Shown piece after piece: positions 58,112 to 64,000 of a DNA stretch of 64,000 nt. A program made the position numbers and the translations under genes. Source of the stretch: Prolixibacteraceae bacterium UBA1413 (GTDB lineage Bacteria > Bacteroidota > Bacteroidia > Bacteroidales > Prolixibacteraceae); NCBI GenBank assembly GCA_002304925.1, contig DBPT01000004.1:1-64000 (forward strand), given 5' to 3'. The first letter of the stretch is position 1. The number at the start of each line of letters is the position of its first letter. The notes under the pieces were generated by a model, which made no database searches, was not told where the DNA came from, and saw only the letters and a list, made by a program, of their open reading frames with translations.

Positions 58112-58258
58112 CCCACCATTGCCCGGGGGTTACTGAGATTCAGCCCCTACAGGGCTCCTGCGGTATGCACCACTGATCTTAATCTTCTTCGGGCGCCCCA
58201 GCTTTGGCGGAGGCGATAACCTCAGCTTCAACCTGCCCGACCGCGGGGAGGGCTCTCA
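58112..58258. repeat. Dispersed intergenic element, copy B
   Basis: A longer relative of the sequence at 57247-57358. It includes TTGCCCGGGGGTTACTGAG, TTCAGCCCCTACAGGGCTCC, TGCGGTATGCACCACTGATC and CCTGCCCGACCGCGGGGAGG. It carries about 35 extra bases (around CTTCGGGCGCCCCAGCTTTG) before the last block. Confidence 0.75.
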
Positions 58259-58261
58259 TCC

Positions 58262-59212
58262 TCAACTGAAAAGCGAATTGACAAACTCCCTCCGGTCGAA
58301 AAGCTGCAGGTCACTCATCTTTTCCCCGATCCCGATGTATTTCACGGGGATTCTGAACTGGTCGGAGATGCCGATGACCACGCCTCCCTTGGCGGTCCCG
58401 TCGAGTTTGGTAAGCGCCATGGCAGTCACATCGGTGGCTTTGGTAAATTGTTTTGCCTGTTCAAAGGCATTCTGTCCCGTCGATCCGTCAAGGACCAACA
58501 ACACCTCATGGGGAGCGCCGGGTATCACCTTCTGCATGACGTTTCGGATTTTCGTCAGCTCATTCATGAGGTTTACCTTGTTGTGCAACCTCCCTGCAGT
58601 ATCGATGATAACCACATCGGTTCCTGAGGCTTTGGCCGACTTCAGGGTATCAAAGGCCACTGATGCCGGGTCAGCTCCCATTTTCTGCTTCACGATGGGA
58701 ACCTCCACCCTGTCGGCCCAGATCTGCAATTGGTCAATGGCGGCTGCTCTGAAGGTATCGGCAGCCCCCAGCATCACCTTCTTCCCGGCCTGCCTGAAAT
58801 TCCACGCCAGCTTGCCGATGGTGGTGGTCTTCCCTACCCCGTTCACTCCTACTACCATGATCACATAAGGCTCTTCCTGTTTCGGAAGCTCAAAATCAGA
58901 AACATCGGCCTGGCGGTTGTCTTCCAGAAGGGCAATGATCTCCTCACGTAAAATGCGGTTCAGCTCCTCGGAACCCAAAAACTTGTCGCGCGAAACCCTC
59001 TTTTCAATCCGCTCAATAATCCGGAGGGTGGTCTCAACTCCCACATCCGAAGAAATCAACACCTCCTCCAAGTTATCCAAGACAGCGTCATCGACCTTCG
59101 ACTTACCGGCAATGGCACGGCTTAACTTACTAAAAACACTCTCCCTGGTCTTGGCCAGCCCCTTTTCCAGGCTCTCCTTTTTCTCCCTGTTGAAAATTCC
59201 GAAAATGCCCAT
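58262..59212 (-). CDS. ftsY: Signal recognition particle receptor FtsY
   Basis: A 316-residue FtsY with a short charged N-terminus (FNREKKESLEKGLAKTRESVFSKLSRAIAGKS) and then the N and G domains: VVGVNGVGKTTTIGKLAW (P loop), GAADTFRAAAIDQLQIW, VIIDTAGRLHNKVNLMNEL, and MALTKLDGTAKGG. It docks ribosome-SRP complexes at the membrane. A terminator separates it from the ribosomal protein genes upstream on the same strand, yet the gene order is the one I know from Bacteroidota. Confidence 0.97.
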   Translation of the reverse strand: MGIFGIFNREKKESLEKGLAKTRESVFSKLSRAIAGKSKVDDAVLDNLEEVLISSDVGVETTLRIIERIEKRVSRDKFLGSEELNRILREEIIALLEDNRQADVSDFELPKQEEPYVIMVVGVNGVGKTTTIGKLAWNFRQAGKKVMLGAADTFRAAAIDQLQIWADRVEVPIVKQKMGADPASVAFDTLKSAKASGTDVVIIDTAGRLHNKVNLMNELTKIRNVMQKVIPGAPHEVLLVLDGSTGQNAFEQAKQFTKATDVTAMALTKLDGTAKGGVVIGISDQFRIPVKYIGIGEKMSDLQLFDRREFVNSLFS

Positions 59213-59239
59213 CTGTAATAAATTGTAAATGACGAAGGT

Positions 59240-59273
59240 AAAAAAAAGCTTTCATTTTCGATGAAAGCTTTTT
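59240..59273 (-). terminator. Terminator between DUF4295 and ftsY
   Basis: AAAGCTTTCAT and ATGAAAGCTTT pair over 11 bases around TTTCG, with an A8 stretch on one side and a short T-run on the other. On the minus strand it reads into TTTTTTTTACC, so it would end the rpmB operon. It stands only 28 bases before the ftsY start codon. Confidence 0.82.
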
Positions 59274-59292
59274 GTTCTGGTCATTGAAGCGA

Positions 59293-59445
59293 TTATTTTT
59301 TAAAATAGGTGGCTATCTCATCGTTGGCTATGACCTCTTCCTTAAAGGTATATGCACCTGTCTTGGCCGATTTAACCATTCTAATCACTTTTGAATAACT
59401 CTTTTTGGTTCCGGTTTGCAGTGTTGCAACAGTTTTCTTTGCCAT
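59293..59445 (-). CDS. DUF4295 family small basic protein
   Basis: A 50-residue basic protein, ATG 59445 to TAA 59293-59295: MAKKTVATLQTGTKKSYSKV, then VKSAKTGAYTFKEEVI and ending TYFKK. It matches the short DUF4295 proteins that follow rpmG in Bacteroidota. Size, charge and place eight bases behind rpmG suggest a ribosome-linked role, which is inference. Confidence 0.88.
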   Translation of the reverse strand: MAKKTVATLQTGTKKSYSKVIRMVKSAKTGAYTFKEEVIANDEIATYFKK

Positions 59446-59453
59446 GGTTAACC

Positions 59454-59642
59454 TTATTTAATTTCTTTGTGTACAGTAACTTTTTTCAGAATAGGGTTGT
59501 ATTTTTTCAACTCCAGTCGCTCCGTGGTGTTCTTGCGGTTTTTGGTGGTGATATAACGCGATGTTCCGGGCATTCCGCTGCTCTTGTGCTCAGTACATTC
59601 CATGATCACCTGAATCCGGTTACCTTTTACTTTCTTTGCCAT
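59454..59642 (-). CDS. rpmG: 50S ribosomal protein L33
   Basis: A 62-residue L33: GNRIQVIMECTEHKSSG, then SRYITTKNRKNTTERLELKKYNP and ILKKVTVHKEIK. Of the four zinc Cys of the Zn-binding form only one is left (MECTEHK), so this is the zinc-free type. It lies 11 bases after rpmB. Confidence 0.97.
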   Translation of the reverse strand: MAKKVKGNRIQVIMECTEHKSSGMPGTSRYITTKNRKNTTERLELKKYNPILKKVTVHKEIK

Positions 59643-59653
59643 TTCTGTTCCTC

Positions 59654-59896
59654 TTAAATTTTAGCAATCAAACCATTCTCCTGTGCTCTTTTCAAAGCTT
59701 CACTGATGCCGATCTTGTTGATCGTACGCAAACCTGCTGCCGACACGGAAAGGGTTACCCAACGGTCTTCATCAGGCAAATAAAACTTCTTGTCGAAAAG
59801 GTTCACGTCAAATTTTCTCTTCACACGCCGCTTTGAATGGGAAACATAGTTCCCGACCATGGCCTTTTTTCCGGTTATCTGACAAACTCTTGACAT
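59654..59896 (-). CDS. rpmB: 50S ribosomal protein L28
   Basis: An 80-residue L28 beginning MSRVCQITGKKAMVGN, then VSHSKRRVKRKFDVNL, and ending with LRTINKIGISEALKRAQENG. It is the first gene of the L28-L33-DUF4295 cluster. The AT-rich sequence upstream (to 60000) probably contains the promoter, but no clean consensus was seen. Confidence 0.97.
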   Translation of the reverse strand: MSRVCQITGKKAMVGNYVSHSKRRVKRKFDVNLFDKKFYLPDEDRWVTLSVSAAGLRTINKIGISEALKRAQENGLIAKI

Positions 59897-60023
59897 TTCC
59901 TGATATCTTAATTAACTTAAATTCACCTGTTTTAAACGGAGTGCAAAATAAACTCTTTTTTTTCGAACAATCAAGCGGAAAAAAAACTTTTTTAATTCTG
60001 CGGAATGATTTAACCTGAAGGTC

Positions 60024-60091
60024 ATCCTACCAGGCTTTGACCAGTTCCCTGAAGGTTATCCTACCAGGCTTTGACCAGTTCCCTGAAGGTC
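60024..60091. repeat. 34-bp tandem duplication at the end of the GH20-like gene
   Basis: Two copies of the 34-base unit starting ATCCTACCAGGCTTTGACCA at 60024 and 60058 differ at one base. A third, cut-off copy (CCTGAAGGT) lies before them. The second copy contains the last codons and stop of the gene; the first is outside it. Confidence 0.95.
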
Positions 60092-61155
60092 AGTACCGAA
60101 CCATCGTTGCGTGCTTTTTCGCTTTTCCCGGCCATGCCGTCCATAAAATTGCGGGCGCTGCTCCAGTAAGTGTGTACGATTCCGGAGAGTTTTCCGCCCA
60201 TCTCCCGGGAACTGTTTTCCCGGAGGAATTTCATCATGGCGACCTGGGCGGTGCCCACTCCGGGATTGTTCCACGGACAGGCCACCACACGGTATCCCTT
60301 TGCCGCGAACAACACGGGGGTTGGATGAGCCTTTTCATAATGCCAGTCGCAAATCACCACATCCTTAGGGATCAGGTCGATGGCCCGGTGGGTATTGTTA
60401 TAACTCCCCTCCCAGAGTCCGATGCCGGTGGTCCTGCCGTCGATGAGGCGGTCACCCCAGATCCACAGTTCCTTTTGCAACAGGGCGAGGTGGTTCCTGA
60501 TCTTCGTCACTTCCCCGGCGAACAATTCCGCGGGGTCGTGGCCCTGACACCGGGGACAGTCGGGATGGGCGATGTAAAAAACCTCATCCATGCCGGCATG
60601 GAAAGCATCAGTTTCAAAAACTTCCGTGATCTCATCCACCAGATCGAAAACCACTTCATGCACTCCGGGATGGAGAGGACAGTAACTTTTGCAATACAAG
60701 CCGTCGGGATTGGGCCATTTGTATTCCTCCGGCAATTTAACCCCGGGGGTTTCATCGAATTCCGGATATACCTCGAGCAATTTCCCAGGATGGGTAGCCC
60801 AAGACTGGTGCCCCAAGAGGTTGATCTGCGGGATCAGCCTGATCTGATGTTTTTTGCATACCTCCACCAGTTTTTTCACATCCTCCTTTTCCAGGGGCCG
60901 CTCCCCGGCCAACTCGGGGTGAGAAGCATACCGGAATCCCCAGTCCACCCTGAGGATCAGGGTATTGACGCCTGCCGGCGCCAGCTCCTCATCCACCAGT
61001 GTCACAAATTCGTCAATGTCATCCTTAGCGGGTGCTCCGACACACAAACCCTTTACCGGAAAAGGTTCCCGGGCCTGTACCTGGGTGACCGGCGCCAACA
61101 CCGCTGCCACAGTCACCAGCACCAGAGCTGCTACTCTGATCTCCATACTGTTCAT
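60061..61155 (-). CDS. GH20-like glycoside hydrolase, exported
   Basis: A 364-residue protein with a signal peptide (MEIRVAALVLVTVAAVLAPVTQVQA). The rest is a single TIM barrel: GVNTLILRVDWGFRY, KHQIRLIPQINLLGHQSW, and DAFHAGMDEVFYIAHPDCPRCQGHDP with the Asp190-Glu191 pair of family 20 enzymes. Other barrel strands are KELWIWGDRLIDG, DVVICDWHY and VVACPWNNP. It lacks the usual N-terminal GH20 accessory domain. A hexosaminidase-like activity in the periplasm is likely, but the substrate is not known. The region upstream (61156-61328) contains a fragment of the dispersed intergenic element. Confidence 0.78.
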   Translation of the reverse strand: MNSMEIRVAALVLVTVAAVLAPVTQVQAREPFPVKGLCVGAPAKDDIDEFVTLVDEELAPAGVNTLILRVDWGFRYASHPELAGERPLEKEDVKKLVEVCKKHQIRLIPQINLLGHQSWATHPGKLLEVYPEFDETPGVKLPEEYKWPNPDGLYCKSYCPLHPGVHEVVFDLVDEITEVFETDAFHAGMDEVFYIAHPDCPRCQGHDPAELFAGEVTKIRNHLALLQKELWIWGDRLIDGRTTGIGLWEGSYNNTHRAIDLIPKDVVICDWHYEKAHPTPVLFAAKGYRVVACPWNNPGVGTAQVAMMKFLRENSSREMGGKLSGIVHTYWSSARNFMDGMAGKSEKARNDGSVLTFRELVKAW

Positions 61156-61328
61156 AATGTATCATTTATATGGTTTATAACTTCGATATTCTGACTTTAC
61201 TATCGCCTTCAACCTCCCTTTTTTAAATGGAGGAGGAGGAGCGTCAGGGGCCTTCCAATCCCACCGGCTGCGCCGGGGATTACTCAACTCCGACCCCTGC
61301 GGGATTCAGCCTCGACCTCCATCTCCCC

Positions 61329-62465
61329 TTACATTTTGAAATAGCATTCTTTCAGCCAGTACGCATATCCCGGATCCTGAAAAACGATGGCATCCCCCTG
61401 AACATCCAGAATATCACGATCGGCAAGAGATTTCTTCATACGGGAAACATTTCCGGAAGTTCCCATCCTGTATTTCTTCAGGGTTGCCTGGGAACTTATC
61501 TGTTTTTCGCCTGCCAGACAAGCTTTCAGCAATCCAAGCTGAGGAATGCTTAAACCTTCCGTTATGCCCATATAGAGAAGGCTCATCTGGTTAATTAAAG
61601 AATGATGGGACTCTGTAATGATTTCCGGAGTACATATCCTTTCTGTCCTCAACCAGGTTTGCTGAGCCAGTTGCTGCACATAGAAGGGGTGATTATCCGA
61701 CAGGGACGCAATCATGGAAGCTTCTTTCTCTCCAATTTGCTTACCTGTTTCCCTGAAACGCTCCCTGATAAAAGAGATCCAGTTTTCATGCGAAATTTTT
61801 TCAAGAAAGATGATTTGGCCAAACTTATAAAAAGGCATGGAAGAATTGGTGAAAACATCCAGAAACATATGCCGTTTGCTGCCAGACAAACAGTATGCCA
61901 CATGGTTGTGCCGTTGCCAGTGTGACCGTAACTTTTTCTGGAAAGCCAGGGGCTCACCAAATTCGGCGATATTCTGAAAATCATCAACACAAATAATGAT
62001 GTTGATTTTCTTCTCGATGGCAATAGATTCAGCCAGGTCAAGGATGTCATCGGGATTCTTCTTCAACTCTTCACAACCAATTCCGAAAGAAATTTCGTTT
62101 TGCTGGTCGGGTGCTAATGTAATACGAGGGATGAGGCGGGAAAGGAATTTTGATGCATTTTGCGCCATCTCCTCCCATTTGGATGAGGTCACTTTTAAAA
62201 CCTCTTTTGCCAGAGCAAGATAAAAATCAGATTCATCCCTCACATTGTAAAGATCGATATGACAAATTTTCAATCCGGGTTCTTCCTTTTCCAGAATCTC
62301 CGAAACCCTGTTGACAAGCGAAGTTTTTCCCCACCTGCGGGGTGATATGATGATCGTGTTGACCAACATCCTGAAGTTAGATTTCACCAGGGCAATTTCC
62401 TGCTTGCGATTGGTAAAGTCAGCTTCTACTGCCAATCTTCCAAAAACAAAAGGTATCGGACGCAT
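61329..62465 (-). CDS. AAA-type ATPase (archaeal ATPase-like, PF01637 type)
   Basis: A 378-residue STAND-like ATPase. FVFGRLAVEADFTNRKQEI opens it, the P loop SPRRWGKTSL is at 41-50, and IIICVDDFQNIAEFGEP near residue 155 is Walker B. GSKRHMFLDVFTNSSMPFYKF is a sensor-type segment, and a helical lid follows (DNHPFYVQQLAQQTWLR). The C-terminal 80 residues look like a winged helix (QLGLLKACLAGEKQISSQATLKKY, SGNVSRMKKSLADRDIL). Such genes are common in anaerobes; their role is not known. A perfect promoter ends 11 bases before the start codon, so the mRNA is nearly leaderless. Confidence 0.85.
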   Translation of the reverse strand: MRPIPFVFGRLAVEADFTNRKQEIALVKSNFRMLVNTIIISPRRWGKTSLVNRVSEILEKEEPGLKICHIDLYNVRDESDFYLALAKEVLKVTSSKWEEMAQNASKFLSRLIPRITLAPDQQNEISFGIGCEELKKNPDDILDLAESIAIEKKINIIICVDDFQNIAEFGEPLAFQKKLRSHWQRHNHVAYCLSGSKRHMFLDVFTNSSMPFYKFGQIIFLEKISHENWISFIRERFRETGKQIGEKEASMIASLSDNHPFYVQQLAQQTWLRTERICTPEIITESHHSLINQMSLLYMGITEGLSIPQLGLLKACLAGEKQISSQATLKKYRMGTSGNVSRMKKSLADRDILDVQGDAIVFQDPGYAYWLKECYFKM

Positions 62466-62475
62466 GTTTTTGTTT

Positions 62476-62507
62476 CAAATATACCTTACTTTTTTGTAAC
62501 TTACAAA
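62476..62507 (-). promoter_or_regulatory. Consensus Bacteroidota promoter (TTTG-N20-TATATTTG)
   Basis: On the minus strand TTTG (62507-62504), 20 bases, TATATTTG (62483-62476). Both boxes and the spacing are exact. It serves the ATPase gene whose ATG begins at 62465. Confidence 0.85.
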
Positions 62508-62540
62508 TTTGTAAGATCTATTATTCCACTAATCAAAATC

Positions 62541-62855
62541 TCAATCCTGTTGCGCTTCCTCCTTCTGTCTGGAATAATAGGCTTTAAGCCTCCGGGCGAT
62601 CAGAAAGTACCGGTAAATGCCTACCAGGAAAAATACCAGACCTGCAGCCAGGGAGGCAATACCCAGCCAAATCAGGTTACCCAATCCCTGCACCTGGATG
62701 AAGGCAATTCCCGCCAGGATCAGGTAAAGGGCGGTGCGGATGTAGGCCATCAGCGTCCTTTCATTGGCCAGATGAGTTCGTTCAATGGCCAGGTAATCGC
62801 GGAGGATGATTGCCTCCCGGTTTTCGAATTTGAGGTTTTTTCCAAAAAGTTGCAT
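62541..62855 (-). CDS. DUF202 family membrane protein
   Basis: A 104-residue protein with the diagnostic start of DUF202 (ILRDYLAIERTHLANERTLMAYIRTAL) and two to three hydrophobic helices (LYLILAGIAFIQV, LIWLGIASLAAGLVFFLVGIYRYFL), then a basic and acidic tail. Yeast Vtc-type and bacterial YidH relatives sit in membranes, but the role is unknown. It lies 15 bases after the transporter gene on the same strand. Confidence 0.92.
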   Translation of the reverse strand: MQLFGKNLKFENREAIILRDYLAIERTHLANERTLMAYIRTALYLILAGIAFIQVQGLGNLIWLGIASLAAGLVFFLVGIYRYFLIARRLKAYYSRQKEEAQQD

Positions 62856-62870
62856 GATGCGTAGATATTA

Positions 62871-64000
62871 TCAGAATCCGTTAAGGGTCATGGTGACGGT
62901 AGGGATCAGCAGGAGGAATCCCAGGAGGATGAGAATGATCATCAGGGGAGTAACCCATCTGACCCACTTGGCGAAGGGGATTTTTGCCATCCCCAGTACA
63001 CCGATGAGCACGCCCGAGGTGGGGGTGATCATGTTGGTGAAGCCATCGCCGAACTGGAAGGCCATCACCGTGGCCTGACGTGACAATCCTACCAGGTCTG
63101 AGAACTGCGACATGATGGGCATGGTAAGGGCCGCCTTGGCCGATCCAGAAGGGATCAGGATGTTGATGCCGGTCTGGATCAGGTACATTACCGACACGGT
63201 TCCCATTTGGCCCAATCCTTCCATGCCCGATGAAGCATAAAACAGAAGGGTATCGATGATTTTTCCCCGTTCGAGGATGACAATGATTCCCCCGGCGAGT
63301 CCCACGATCAGCGCGGCGGAAAGGATATCCCGGGTTCCGTCAAGGAAAAGCCTGGTGATTGTGTTGGGGGAATAGTTCATGGCGATGCCCGCGATGATTC
63401 CCAGCGCCAGGAATAGGGTGGCTATTTCCATCACATACCACTGGTAGCCCATCACACCGGTGATCAGCAGGAAAATGGTGAATGCCAGTAGGTCCAGGAT
63501 AAAGAAATGGACCGATTTCCGGAGGGTCAAAAAGCCGGAGACCAGGAAGAGGACAGCCAGAACCGGCAGCACGGGAAGGGCGGCCGAAGCCAGACCGATC
63601 TTCATCTCTGTCATGGGCCACCGCAGGGCGGCCATTCCAAAGAAAACAGTCAGCACCCCGAAGAGGATCCAAGCACTTCCCGGGGTGAAATAGTGTACCT
63701 CGTTTTTATTTTCAGCATGCAAAGCCCGCCAGTAACCATCCTCTTCATGAACAGGCGACGCCTGAGGGTTGCGCCTGAGTTTGCGCATATACCAGAGGAT
63801 GTAGGCGAATCCCGCCAGGTTGATCACCAACCAGCAAAAGAGCCGGTATTCAATTCCCGAGAAAAGAGGCAGGTGAGACAACCCCTGTGCAATGCCAATG
63901 GTGAAGGGATTCAGCAGGGCACCCGCGAAACCGAGGGCCGCCGCCACAAAACAGAGGCTCACGCCCACGATCGAGTCATACCCCATGCCGATGGCCAGGG
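62871..64000 (-). CDS. YfcC/AbgT-type anion transporter, C-terminal part (cut by window edge)
   Basis: The frame is open to the right edge, so only about 375 codons are in view. It has eight or more hydrophobic segments. LGIIAGIAMNYSPNTITRLFLDGTRDILSAALIVGLAGGI and ILIPSGSAKAALTMPIMSQFSDLVGLSRQATVMAFQFGDGFTNMITPTSGVLIGVLGMAKIPFAKWVRW are the signatures of the YfcC branch of the ion-transporter superfamily, with TSG and SGSAK hairpin loops. Substrate may be a short peptide or organic acid; unknown. Confidence 0.88.
   Translation of the reverse strand, partial: LAIGMGYDSIVGVSLCFVAAALGFAGALLNPFTIGIAQGLSHLPLFSGIEYRLFCWLVINLAGFAYILWYMRKLRRNPQASPVHEEDGYWRALHAENKNEVHYFTPGSAWILFGVLTVFFGMAALRWPMTEMKIGLASAALPVLPVLAVLFLVSGFLTLRKSVHFFILDLLAFTIFLLITGVMGYQWYVMEIATLFLALGIIAGIAMNYSPNTITRLFLDGTRDILSAALIVGLAGGIIVILERGKIIDTLLFYASSGMEGLGQMGTVSVMYLIQTGINILIPSGSAKAALTMPIMSQFSDLVGLSRQATVMAFQFGDGFTNMITPTSGVLIGVLGMAKIPFAKWVRWVTPLMIILILLGFLLLIPTVTMTLNGF

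Overview
The window looks like chromosomal DNA of a Bacteroidota bacterium, most likely a free-living or anaerobic member of Bacteroidales or a close relative. The signs are two type IX secretion (T9SS) C-terminal sorting domains, promoter sequences of the TTTG-N19-21-TAnnTTTG type, a tmRNA whose tag ends GENNYALAA, the rpmB-rpmG-DUF4295-ftsY gene order, a Nudix-type AraR regulator, and a DUF3078 protein. It reads as core and metabolic chromosome. I see no prophage, transposase or CRISPR array.

Layout. 1-10.5 kb: the 5' part of a large Cys-rich secreted protein that runs off the left edge, a decayed hicAB toxin-antitoxin pair, a GNAT-like protein, a CBM9-like protein, a nucleoside hydrolase lipoprotein, MsrA, a VTT membrane protein, an M3 peptidase lipoprotein, and a decayed DUF4160/DUF2442 pair. 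10.6-24.4 kb: a small membrane protein, a CotH-family T9SS cargo protein, a tyrosine phenol-lyase-like enzyme, tRNA-Ser(CGA), CorA, tmRNA, a MORN-type protein, a subtilase T9SS cargo protein, xseA-xseB and a glycosyltransferase carrying an internal 84-bp repeat. 24.3-38.5 kb: branched-chain amino acid biosynthesis in two minus-strand operons, leuA-leuC-leuD-cimA-leuB and ilvD-ilvB-ilvN-ilvC, separated by a CotH-type lipoprotein. 38.6-48.9 kb: a queuosine-precursor transporter, a Rnk/GreA-like protein, a CYTH protein, two outer-surface proteins, a UbiA-type prenyltransferase, an SRPBCC protein, exbB-exbD-tonB and a ZIP transporter. 49-58 kb: arabinose and galactose use (araB, SSS transporter, araR, MFS sugar transporter, galK, galM, araD). 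58.2-64 kb: ftsY, DUF4295, L33, L28, a GH20-like enzyme, an AAA ATPase, DUF202 and a YfcC-type transporter cut by the right edge.

The most interesting signal is regulatory. Both the leu and the ilv operon are preceded by a short open frame packed with Leu, Ile and Val codons. Each is followed by mutually exclusive RNA pairings: a perfect 9-bp antiterminator for leu and a 12-bp one for ilv, each competing with a terminator hairpin. This is the full layout of ribosome-mediated attenuation, seen twice in the same window. The citramalate synthase-type gene inside the leu operon would let leuBCD serve isoleucine as well as leucine synthesis, which fits control by several branched-chain residues. 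Two toxin-antitoxin-like pairs each carry one clear lesion per gene, so the window also records recent loss of such modules. Intergenic gaps hold several families of degenerate short repeats.
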